The notes beneath the pieces were generated by a model. The model saw only the letters and a list, made by a program, of their open reading frames with translations. It was not told where the DNA came from and ran no database searches. 64,000 nt of DNA from Ralstonia insidiosa. GTDB lineage: Bacteria; Pseudomonadota; Gammaproteobacteria; Burkholderiales; Burkholderiaceae. The translations under genes and the position numbers were made by a program. Below are positions 50,334-58,005 of this stretch, piece after piece. Numbering within the stretch: the first letter of the stretch is position 1; each line of letters starts with the position of its first letter. The DNA is taken from positions 1,426,001 through 1,490,000 of the forward strand of contig NZ_VZPV01000001.1 of assembly GCF_008801405.1 (NCBI RefSeq), read 5' to 3'.

Positions 50334-50756
50334 TATCCCCACTCCCAATAACGGTGAAAGTAGTGAACAACCCAACCATCGAAAAATTCGATGAAAAATT
50401 CGATTTGGGAAAGGACGCCATCGGCGGGTCGCCGGGGTCTGTTGAAATAGGAAACGAGCGCTGTCGGCCCCCGCTTGGGCCAACGACCATACGTTTGATG
50501 GGCCAACAGACCCAAACCACCATACGGAACGGCATGTGCCGGCCCGGCCTTTGGAGGAAGGGGGCGATTGTACCCCAGGGGATTTGATAAGTCCCTGATT
50601 TTCGACATCTTTCGGCTGTTGGTCAGACGGTTGTCAGCCAGGTGAGCACGCTACGCTTGGCCACCAGTCACTGTTCGGCGCCTTGCGCGATGTGCGCAGA
50701 ACGCACGTGGAATTGCCGTAAAATGCCAGATTGTCCTTTTCTGATTCGCAACTGGC
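50334..50756. other. divergent promoter region of the Rieske gene and xseB
   Basis: Over 400 bases without a gene. It has a tandem direct repeat of a 12-base unit, GAAAAATTCGAT, at 50381-50392 and 50393-50404, and with the preceding ATC the first copy reads ATCGAAAAATTCGAT, a palindrome. It is AT-rich compared with its neighbours and lies 50-70 bases before the Rieske start. On the right, TAAAAT near 50717 may be the -10 for xseB. Confidence 0.45.
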
Positions 50757-51044
50757 ATGCCCCGTGCCCCAAGCGTTGCCTCGAGCGACGCGTCCGCCTC
50801 CCCATCCGCCACGCCGGCTTCCTATGAAGCGGCCATGGCCGAACTCGAAACCCTTGTTGCCAGCATGGAATCGGGCGAACTGCCGCTGGAGGCCTCGCTT
50901 GCGGCGTATCGCCGCGGGGCCGAGCTGGTCAAGTATTGCCAGCAGGTGCTGGAGCGCGTCGAGCAGCAGGTTCGTGTGCTCGACGGCGATGCCCTGAAGC
51001 CGCTGGCTGACGACAGCAACACGAACGAACAGGGCGGCGCATGA
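50757..51044 (+). CDS. xseB: exodeoxyribonuclease VII small subunit
   Basis: A 95-residue helical protein: SYEAAMAELETLVASMESGELPLEASLAAYRRGAELVKYCQQVLERVEQQVRVLD is the XseB signature. It has an N-terminal Ser/Ala-rich extension of about 20 residues. Activates XseA, which is not in this window. First gene of the xseB-ispA-dxs cluster. Confidence 0.93.
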   Translation: MPRAPSVASSDASASPSATPASYEAAMAELETLVASMESGELPLEASLAAYRRGAELVKYCQQVLERVEQQVRVLDGDALKPLADDSNTNEQGGA

Positions 51045-51955
51045 GCGCGCAGGTCCAATCCGAATTCGCCCAATGGATGACGTCCGTGGTCGCACGGACG
51101 GAAACCGCGCTGGAGCGCGCTTTGCCGGCCGAGACCGTGGTGCCGCAACGCCTGCACGCCGCCATGCGCTACGCCACGCTGGGGGCCGGCAAGCGCGTGC
51201 GCCCGCTGCTGGCGCATGCTGCCGGTGCGCTGGGTGAGGCATCGCCCGAAGCACTCGATGGCGTGAGCTGTGCGGTGGAGATGATCCACGCCTATTCGCT
51301 GGTCCACGATGACATGCCTTGCATGGACGACGACGACCTGCGCCGCGGCCGCCCAACCGTGCATCGCGCCTATGATGAAGCGACGGCGTTGCTGGTGGGG
51401 GATGCGCTGCAGACCCAGGCCTTTGTCGTGCTGGCCGAACTGGGTGCAGTGAACCCGGCGACCCGCGCGGTACTGGTGGGCGAGCTGGCGCGTGCCTCCG
51501 GTTCGCTGGGCATGGCGGGCGGCCAGGCAATCGATCTGCAGAGCGTCGGCATTGCGCTTTCACAGGAAGCACTGGAGGCGATGCACCGCATGAAGACCGG
51601 CGCACTGCTGCGCGCGAGCCTGCGCATGGGTGCGCTGTGTGCTGGCGTGAATGCCGCTGCGCTGGAACAGGTGGATGCCTACGCGGGTGCAGTCGGCCTG
51701 GCGTTCCAGGTGGTCGACGACATCCTCGACGTGACGGCCGATACCGCCACGCTGGGCAAGACCGCCGGCAAGGACGAGGCCAATGACAAGCCGACCTATG
51801 TGTCCATCCTTGGGTTGGACAAGGCTCGGGCGCTGGCCGATGCGCTGCATGCCGCTGCGGGTGCGGCGGTTGCACAGCTCGCCCGTGAATTGGGCGAAGC
51901 CCGCACCGTCCGATTGGCCGAGATGGCCGACCTGATCGTGCGGCGTGGCCACTGA
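51041..51955 (+). CDS. ispA: farnesyl diphosphate synthase
   Basis: A 304-residue trans-prenyltransferase which joins IPP with DMAPP and GPP. The first aspartate-rich motif, DDMPCMDDDDLRRG, is near residue 87 and the second, DDILD, near 228. KRVRPLLAHAA and the GQAIDLQSVG segment are also conserved. The start overlaps the xseB stop (ATGA). Followed 66 bases later by dxs, the first MEP-pathway enzyme, so precursor supply and elongation are together. Confidence 0.95.
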   Translation: MSAQVQSEFAQWMTSVVARTETALERALPAETVVPQRLHAAMRYATLGAGKRVRPLLAHAAGALGEASPEALDGVSCAVEMIHAYSLVHDDMPCMDDDDLRRGRPTVHRAYDEATALLVGDALQTQAFVVLAELGAVNPATRAVLVGELARASGSLGMAGGQAIDLQSVGIALSQEALEAMHRMKTGALLRASLRMGALCAGVNAAALEQVDAYAGAVGLAFQVVDDILDVTADTATLGKTAGKDEANDKPTYVSILGLDKARALADALHAAAGAAVAQLARELGEARTVRLAEMADLIVRRGH

Positions 51956-52021
51956 ACAACATTGCAGAGACGGTAGACGTCTTTGCCCAAAAACGTTTGA
52001 GCGCCTGAGCGGCGGCCCCAC

Positions 52022-53932
52022 ATGACGTACGAACTTCTCAACACCATCGACGATCCGGCCGACTTGCGCCGACTGGACCGCCGCCAGCTCGGCCCCCTGG
52101 CCAGCGAGCTGCGAGCCTTTGTGCTCGATTCCGTCTCGCAGACGGGCGGCCACCTGTCGTCGAACCTGGGCACGGTCGAGCTGACCATCGCGCTGCACTA
52201 CGTCTTCAACACGCCGGAAGACCGCATCGTGTGGGATGTCGGCCACCAGAGCTATCCGCACAAGATCCTCACCGGCCGCCGTGAGCAGATGGGGTCGCTG
52301 CGCCAGCTGGATGGCATTTCTGGCTTCCCGCGCCGCAGCGAGAGCCCGTACGACACGTTCGGCACGGCGCACTCGTCCACGTCGATCTCCGCTGCGCTGG
52401 GTATGGCCCTGGGCGCCAAGACCAACGGTGAGAACCGCGTCGCCATTGCCGTGATCGGCGATGGTGCGATGACGGCTGGCATGGCCTTCGAGGCCATGAA
52501 CAACGCCGGCATCTACAAGAATCTGCCGTTGGTCGTGGTGCTCAACGACAACGACATGTCGATCTCGCCGCCAGTGGGGGCGCTCAACCGCTACCTTGCG
52601 CGCCTCATGAGCGGCCAGTTCTACGCGGCCACCAAGAAGGGTGTGGAGAAGCTGCTGTCGGTGGCGCCGCCGGTGCTCGAGTTCGCCAAGCGTTTCGAGG
52701 AACACACCAAGGGCATGTTTGTGCCGGCTACGATGTTCGAGGAGTTCGGCTTCAACTACATCGGCCCGATCGACGGGCACGATCTCGAGTCGCTCGTGCC
52801 GACGCTGCAGAACATCCGCAAGCGCGCGCTGGAAGGCGGCGGACCGCAGTTCCTGCACGTGGTCACCAAGAAGGGCCAGGGCTACAAGCTGGCGGAGGCC
52901 GACCCGATCCTCTATCACGGCCCGGGCAAGTTCAACCCGCAAGAGGGCATCAAGCCCGCCACGCGGCCGGCCAAGTTGACGTACACGCAGGTGTTCGGCA
53001 ACTGGCTGTGCGACATGGCTGCCGCTGACAAGCGCCTGGTCGGCATCACGCCCGCCATGCGTGAGGGCTCCGGCATGGTGGAGTTTGAGCGACGCTTTCC
53101 TGATCGCTACTACGACGTGGGCATTGCCGAGCAGCATGCCGTGACGTTTGCCGGTGGCCTCGCGTGCGAGGGCCTGAAGCCTGTCGTCGCCATCTATTCG
53201 ACGTTCCTGCAGCGCGGCTATGACCAGTTGATCCATGACGTGGCGCTGCAGAATCTGCCGGTCGTGTTTGCGCTGGATCGCGCCGGCCTGGTCGGCGCGG
53301 ATGGCGCCACGCATGCCGGTGCCTACGACATCGCCTTCCTGCGTTGCATCCCCAACATGATGGTGATGACGCCGGCGGACGAGAACGAATGTCGCCAACT
53401 GCTGAGCACAGCGTTTGCGCAGGATTGCCCGACGGCGGTGCGCTATCCGCGCGGTGCAGGTAGGGGTGTCGCAGTGCAGCCGACGCTCGAACCGCTGCCG
53501 CTGGGCAAGGCCGAGGTGCGCCGTGCATCGACGGCCCCCGCAGGGCAGCGCGTCGCGATCCTGGCATTCGGCTCGATGGTCGCGCCGGCTTCGGCGGCGG
53601 CCGAGCGCCTGGATGCAAGCATCGTCAACATGCGCTTCGTCAAACCGCTCGATGTGGCCTGCGTGCTGGACATGGCACGTACGCATGATTACGTCGTCAC
53701 GGTGGAAGAGGGCTGCGTGATGGGCGGTGCCGGCAGCGCCTGCGTGGAAGCCCTGGCCGCCGCCGGTGTCGCAACGCCCGTGCTGCAACTGGGCCTGCCC
53801 GACCGCTTTGTCGATCATGGAGACCACGCCGCGCTGCTGGCGCAATGTGGGTTGGATGCCAACGGCATCCTCGCTTCCATCCGCGAGCGCTTTGACGTGC
53901 AGCCGCGCGCAGCGGCGCCGCGTGTCGCCTGA
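52022..53932 (+). CDS. dxs: 1-deoxy-D-xylulose-5-phosphate synthase
   Basis: TPP-dependent enzyme of 636 residues, first step of the MEP isoprenoid pathway. GTVELTIALHYVFNTPEDRIVWDVGHQSYPHKILTGR holds the conserved His; VIGDGAMTAGMAFEAMNNAG the TPP/Mg motif near 150; DVGIAEQHAVTFAGGLACEGLKPVVAIYSTFLQRGYDQLIHDVALQNLPV is the pyrimidine-binding domain. The C-terminal transketolase domain is complete. A weak hairpin (ACCCGCA/TGCGGGT, 53962-53982) after the gene may terminate. Confidence 0.96.
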   Translation: MTYELLNTIDDPADLRRLDRRQLGPLASELRAFVLDSVSQTGGHLSSNLGTVELTIALHYVFNTPEDRIVWDVGHQSYPHKILTGRREQMGSLRQLDGISGFPRRSESPYDTFGTAHSSTSISAALGMALGAKTNGENRVAIAVIGDGAMTAGMAFEAMNNAGIYKNLPLVVVLNDNDMSISPPVGALNRYLARLMSGQFYAATKKGVEKLLSVAPPVLEFAKRFEEHTKGMFVPATMFEEFGFNYIGPIDGHDLESLVPTLQNIRKRALEGGGPQFLHVVTKKGQGYKLAEADPILYHGPGKFNPQEGIKPATRPAKLTYTQVFGNWLCDMAAADKRLVGITPAMREGSGMVEFERRFPDRYYDVGIAEQHAVTFAGGLACEGLKPVVAIYSTFLQRGYDQLIHDVALQNLPVVFALDRAGLVGADGATHAGAYDIAFLRCIPNMMVMTPADENECRQLLSTAFAQDCPTAVRYPRGAGRGVAVQPTLEPLPLGKAEVRRASTAPAGQRVAILAFGSMVAPASAAAERLDASIVNMRFVKPLDVACVLDMARTHDYVVTVEEGCVMGGAGSACVEALAAAGVATPVLQLGLPDRFVDHGDHAALLAQCGLDANGILASIRERFDVQPRAAAPRVA

Positions 53933-54175
53933 GTCACCTTGCGCGATAGGCAGATTCAATCACCCGCATAGCGCTTGCGGGTTTGAGTAGTTGACTGCAG
54001 AGGTAGGAAATTTCCCTTACACTCCGCCAGTCCAATTTGTAAATTGTGTGCGCAGTCGCGGGATGGGTTGATCAGATCACTTGAGGAGTGGTCACTATCA
54101 GCCAGGTTCCGCGGTTTCACACTCGTTGCGTACCGGCCGACTGCGATGGCCGGGCGACCGTAAAGGAAACCGATC
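53933..54175 (+). other. upstream region of folE2
   Basis: About 240 bases. A 7-bp hairpin at 53962-53982 (ACCCGCA/TGCGGGT) with TTTGAG tail may terminate dxs. CCGGCC (54133-54138) and GGCCGG (54148-54153) form a short stem close to the folE2 start. TTGACT (53991-53996) and TACACT (54018-54023) are too far apart for a normal promoter. I cannot support a riboswitch. Confidence 0.4.
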
Positions 54176-54982
54176 ATGAACGATATGAACCCAGCCTTCG
54201 TGATGCCGGATGTGCAGTCCAGCCACGACACCCGCCAGATCCCGATTCAACGCGTGGGCGTGCGTGGCGTGCGTTACCCGATGTCGCTGCAGACCCCGTC
54301 GGGCGTGCAGAACACTGTCGGTACGTACAACCTGGATGTGCACCTGCCCGCTGACCAGAAGGGCACGCACATGTCGCGCTTCGTCGCGCTGCTCGAAGAA
54401 GAGCGCGAGCCGCTCAACCTGGCCCAATTCCAGCTGCTGCTGGAAAAGATGCTGGAGAAGCTCGAAGCCGACGCTGGCCGCATCGAAGTTCACTTCCCAT
54501 ATTTCGTCAGCAAAACGGCCCCGGTGTCGGGCGTGCAGTCGCTGATGGACTATGAAGTGACGATGATTGGCGAAGTGCGTGACGGCCACACCAAGGTGCG
54601 CGTCAAGGCGCTGGTGCCGGTGACGAGCCTGTGCCCGTGCTCGAAGAAGATCTCGCAGTACGGCGCGCACAACCAGCGCTCGCACATCACGATCGACGCC
54701 GAGCTGGCGGCCGATACGCCGGTCGAATCGCTGATCCGCATGGCCGAAGAAGAGGCGTCGTGCGAGCTGTGGGGCCTGCTCAAGCGCCCGGACGAGAAGT
54801 TCGTGACCGAGCGTGCGTACGAAAACCCGAAGTTCGTGGAAGACCTCGTGCGTGACATCGCGATGCGCCTGAATTTGGACGACCGCATCGTCGCCTACAC
54901 GCTGGAAGCCGAGAACTTCGAGTCGATCCACAATCACAGCGCCTATGCGCTGATCGAGCGCGACAAGCGTCTCGACAAGTAA
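54176..54982 (+). CDS. folE2: GTP cyclohydrolase I, type IB (FolE2)
   Basis: A 268-residue enzyme which starts folate synthesis from GTP. Unlike FolE it does not need zinc and works under zinc shortage in many bacteria. TSLCPCSKKISQYGAHNQRSHI contains the CPCSK loop with the metal-binding Cys (near 151) and His. The N-terminal block IPIQRVGVRGVRYPMSLQTP and FQLLLEKMLEKLEADAGRIEVHFPYF are typical. The ATG at 54176 is preceded by AAAGGAAA. I do not see folE in this window. Confidence 0.94.
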   Translation: MNDMNPAFVMPDVQSSHDTRQIPIQRVGVRGVRYPMSLQTPSGVQNTVGTYNLDVHLPADQKGTHMSRFVALLEEEREPLNLAQFQLLLEKMLEKLEADAGRIEVHFPYFVSKTAPVSGVQSLMDYEVTMIGEVRDGHTKVRVKALVPVTSLCPCSKKISQYGAHNQRSHITIDAELAADTPVESLIRMAEEEASCELWGLLKRPDEKFVTERAYENPKFVEDLVRDIAMRLNLDDRIVAYTLEAENFESIHNHSAYALIERDKRLDK

Positions 54983-55000
54983 TCGACGTCGCAGTAACGA

Positions 55001-55027
55001 AAAAGCCGCTCAACCGAGCGGCTTTTT
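55001..55027. terminator. bidirectional intrinsic terminator
   Basis: AAAAGCCGCT (55001-55010) pairs with AGCGGCTTTT (55017-55026) around CAACCG. It lies between the converging folE2 and tsaD genes. Confidence 0.87.
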
Positions 55028-56071
55028 TCATGCTTGCCGGATGCGGATGTCTTCGAGATCCCAGCGTGGTGTGACGCCGTAGCCGTAGCCGTCCTGCACT
55101 TGCGTGGGATCAGCTTGGAGCCGCATCGCGCCGGCAAAGGCGATCATCGCGCCGTTGTCGGTGCAGAACTGCAGGTCAGGGTAATAGACGCGTAAGCCGC
55201 GCTTCTTGCCCTCGGCGTTCAGGCCGTCGCGCAACTGGCGATTGGCGCCCACGCCGCCAGCCACGACGATGCGCTTGAGACCATGCTCGCGGGCAGCGCG
55301 CAGGGTCTTCTTGACGAGCACTTCGACGATGGCGTCGACAAACGCGCGGGCCAGGTCGGCACGCGGTTGGTGACACGTTTCGCTGTCGGTCAGGTTGAGC
55401 TTGCGTACCTGCGTGAGCACCGCCGTCTTCAGGCCGGCAAACGAGAAATCGAAATTGCCTGAATGCAGCATCGGTCGGGGCAGATCGAACACACCCGGGT
55501 TGCCGAATTCGGCGAGGCGCGAGACGGCTGGGCCGCCGGGGTAGCCGAGGCCGAGGAGCTTGGCGGTCTTATCGAAGGCCTCGCCGGCAGCATCGTCCAG
55601 CGTCTCGCCGAGCAACGTGTACTGGCCGACGGCATCCACGCGCATCAGCTGCGTGTGGCCGCCAGAGACGAGCAGCGCCAGGAACGGAAACTCGGGCCGA
55701 TCCGCCTCAAGTAAAGGCGAGAGCAAATGCCCCTCCAAGTGGTGCACACCCACCAGCGGCTTGCCCAGCGCAAACGCCAGCGCATTGGCCACCGAGGCGC
55801 CGACCAGCAGCGCACCGGCCAACCCTGGGCCTTTCGTATAGGCGATGGCGTCGATGTCCGCGCGTGTAGCGCCAGCCTTGCCGAGCACTTCTTCCAGCAG
55901 CGGGATCACGCGGCGGATGTGGTCGCGCGAGGCCAGTTCGGGCACCACACCGCCGTATTCGCGGTGCATGGCGATCTGCGAATACAGCGCATGCGCGCGC
56001 AGGCCGGCATCGGTGTCGTACAGGGCGACGCCGGTTTCGTCACAGGAAGATTCGATGCCGAGGACCAGCAT
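55028..56071 (-). CDS. tsaD: tRNA N6-threonylcarbamoyladenosine transferase subunit
   Basis: A 347-residue ASKHA-fold enzyme (Gcp/YgjD/Kae1) which adds the threonylcarbamoyl group to A37 of ANN-decoding tRNAs. VLGIESSCDETGVALYD, PELASRDHIRRVIPLLEEVL with the metal His pair (HxxxH), VHHLEGHL, VSGGHTQLM and VVAGGVGANRQLR, with CTDNGAMIAFAG close to the C-terminus. The start at 56071 gives the canonical ML/VLGIESS opening. Confidence 0.96.
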   Translation of the reverse strand: MLVLGIESSCDETGVALYDTDAGLRAHALYSQIAMHREYGGVVPELASRDHIRRVIPLLEEVLGKAGATRADIDAIAYTKGPGLAGALLVGASVANALAFALGKPLVGVHHLEGHLLSPLLEADRPEFPFLALLVSGGHTQLMRVDAVGQYTLLGETLDDAAGEAFDKTAKLLGLGYPGGPAVSRLAEFGNPGVFDLPRPMLHSGNFDFSFAGLKTAVLTQVRKLNLTDSETCHQPRADLARAFVDAIVEVLVKKTLRAAREHGLKRIVVAGGVGANRQLRDGLNAEGKKRGLRVYYPDLQFCTDNGAMIAFAGAMRLQADPTQVQDGYGYGVTPRWDLEDIRIRQA

Positions 56072-56165
56072 GGCGTGTGAAGGAAGAAATCCGTAGGAAG
56101 GCGCCGAAGATAGCACAAGCTAAAATGCACGGTTTTCCAGCATAGACAGAGGCGGCGCGACGATC

Positions 56166-57395
56166 ATGATGCGGTGCGATGTAGCAGTGATTGGCGCAGG
56201 CGCGGCCGGGATGATGTGTGCGGCCGTGGCCGGGCAGCGCGGCGCGCGCGTGGTGCTCATCGACCACGCGACGAAGCTGGCCGAGAAGATCCGTATCTCG
56301 GGCGGCGGGCGCTGCAATTTCACCAATATCAACGCGGGGCCGGCCAACTACCTGTCGAACAATCCGCATTTCTGCCGCTCGGCGCTGGCACGGTACACGG
56401 TGCAGGATTTCGTCAGCCTCGTCTCCAGCTATCGCATCCCCTATCACGAGAAGCACAAGGGCCAGCTCTTCTGCGACGACAGCGCGGAAGACATCATCCG
56501 CATGCTCGAAGCGGAGTGCGAGAAGGGCAATGTCATCTGGCGCACGGGCTGCTCGATCGCCGAAGTGGGCAAGGACGGCGATGCCTATCGCCTGTCGACC
56601 AGCGCGGGCGAGATCGTTGCGAGCAAGCTGGTGATCGCCACGGGCGGCTTGTCCATCCCCAAGATCGGCGCGACGGATTTCGGCTATCGCATTGCGCGGC
56701 AGTTCGGGCTGAAGATCGTCGAGACGCATCCGGCACTGGTGCCGCTCACCTTCAACGCCGAGCATTGGGCACCGTTCTCTGCGCTCTCCGGCGTGTCGAT
56801 GGAGGTGGATGTGACGGTCGCGCAGCCTGCAGCCGCCGGCAAGGGTGGGAGGAGGGGCGCTGCCACGACGTTCCGCGAAGACTTGCTGCTCACGCACCGT
56901 GGCTTGTCTGGCCCGGCAGTGCTGCAAATCTCAAGCTTCTGGAACTCTGGCCAACCGCTTGCCATCGATCTGCTGCCGGAAGTCGATGCCGCCCAGTGGC
57001 TGTGCGACGAAAAAACCGGCTCGCGCAAGCAGCTCGGGACGGTGCTGGCGCAGCGCCTGCCGGAGCGCGTCGCGCAGGCTTGGTGCGCCACGCATGGCGC
57101 TAACCCGCACGCGCAAATTGCCGACTTGCCCGACAAGCTGCTGCGTACGCTTGGCGGCGCGCTTAACCGCTGGGAGCTGACGCCATCCGGCAGTGAGGGC
57201 TACCGCAAGGCCGAAGTCACACGTGGCGGCGTCGATACGCGTGCATTGTCGTCCGCCACGATGGAGGCGCAATCCGCCCCCGGCCTGTACTTCATCGGTG
57301 AGGTGGTCGATGTGACGGGCTGGCTTGGCGGCTATAACTTCCAGTGGGCCTGGGCCTCCGCTGTTGCGGCAGGGGAGGCCGCCTCCGCCCGCTGA
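56166..57395 (+). CDS. HI0933/BaiN-family flavoprotein
   Basis: A 409-residue NAD(P)/FAD-dependent oxidoreductase. MRCDVAVIGAGAAGMMCAAVAGQRGARVVLIDH is the FAD fold, followed by the family motif AEKIRISGGGRCNFTN; LVIATGGLSIPKIGATDFGY and FIGEVVDVTGWLGGYNFQWAWASAVAAGE are the other typical blocks. The role of the family is not settled (BaiN acts in bile acid reduction in gut bacteria; not relevant here). It is placed between tsaD and the yqeY-dnaG-rpoD genes, where rpsU is often found. Confidence 0.85.
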   Translation: MMRCDVAVIGAGAAGMMCAAVAGQRGARVVLIDHATKLAEKIRISGGGRCNFTNINAGPANYLSNNPHFCRSALARYTVQDFVSLVSSYRIPYHEKHKGQLFCDDSAEDIIRMLEAECEKGNVIWRTGCSIAEVGKDGDAYRLSTSAGEIVASKLVIATGGLSIPKIGATDFGYRIARQFGLKIVETHPALVPLTFNAEHWAPFSALSGVSMEVDVTVAQPAAAGKGGRRGAATTFREDLLLTHRGLSGPAVLQISSFWNSGQPLAIDLLPEVDAAQWLCDEKTGSRKQLGTVLAQRLPERVAQAWCATHGANPHAQIADLPDKLLRTLGGALNRWELTPSGSEGYRKAEVTRGGVDTRALSSATMEAQSAPGLYFIGEVVDVTGWLGGYNFQWAWASAVAAGEAASAR

Positions 57396-57464
57396 CCCCA
57401 CCGATCGGTCCTAGAACTGTCGTGGTTCTGTGCTACGATCAGTGATCCACTTTTCTCAGTTTGC

Positions 57465-57495
57465 AACCCGCTGGGCCGCTGCCCAAGCGGGTTTT
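57465..57495 (+). terminator. hairpin with T-run in the leader of yqeY
   Basis: AACCCGCT (57465-57472) pairs with AGCGGGTT (57486-57493), and TTTT follows. It lies between the flavoprotein stop and the yqeY start, so may end the flavoprotein transcript or attenuate yqeY-dnaG-rpoD. Confidence 0.65.
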
Positions 57496-57516
57496 GCCGT
57501 TTATCGGAGTTTTTGA

Positions 57517-57966
57517 ATGTCCCTGAAGGCACAGATCACGGAAGACATGAAGGCCGCCATGCGCGCCAAGGAAATGGATCGTCTGGGCACGATCCGCCTG
57601 CTGCAGGCCGCCATCAAGCAGCGCGAGGTGGATGAGCGCATCGAGTTGGATGACGCCGCCGTGCTGGCCGTGGTCGACAAGATGATCAAGCAGCGCAAGG
57701 ACTCCATCACCGCGTTCCAGCAAGCCAGCCGCGAAGATCTGGCTGCCAAGGAAGCGGCTGAGATTGTCGTGTTGCAGGTCTACATGCCCGCGCAACTATC
57801 GGAAGCCGAAGTCGACGCCGCTGTGCGCGACGCCGTGGCCAAGGCTGGTGCCGCTGGCCCGCAGGACATGGGCAAGGTCATGGGCATCCTCAAGCCGGCG
57901 CTGGCTGGCCGTGCCGACATGACGCAAGTCTCGGCCCGCGTAAAGGCCGCCCTGACCGGCGCCTGA
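57517..57966 (+). CDS. yqeY: GatB/YqeY domain protein
   Basis: A 149-residue helical protein with SLKAQITEDMKAAMRAKEMDRLGTIRLLQAAIKQREVDERIEL and a C-terminal MGKVMGILKPALAGRADMTQVSARVKAAL, matching the YqeY/GatB tail. It resembles the tRNA-binding tail of GatB but stands alone; its function is not firmly known. It usually precedes dnaG in betaproteobacteria, as here, with 39 bases between. Confidence 0.88.
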   Translation: MSLKAQITEDMKAAMRAKEMDRLGTIRLLQAAIKQREVDERIELDDAAVLAVVDKMIKQRKDSITAFQQASREDLAAKEAAEIVVLQVYMPAQLSEAEVDAAVRDAVAKAGAAGPQDMGKVMGILKPALAGRADMTQVSARVKAALTGA

Positions 57967-58005
57967 TTCCCTTCACACTCGCAACACCCAAGGGGCGCAT
58001 CCCGC

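Noticed and set aside
51560..53959. An 799-codon minus-strand frame opposite ispA and dxs
   Set aside because: Shadow of the two isoprenoid genes; no start signal and no recognisable domain.
54133..54153. Tetrahydrofolate riboswitch before folE2
   Set aside because: Only a short CCGGCC/GGCCGG stem is seen; no match to conserved segments I can name.
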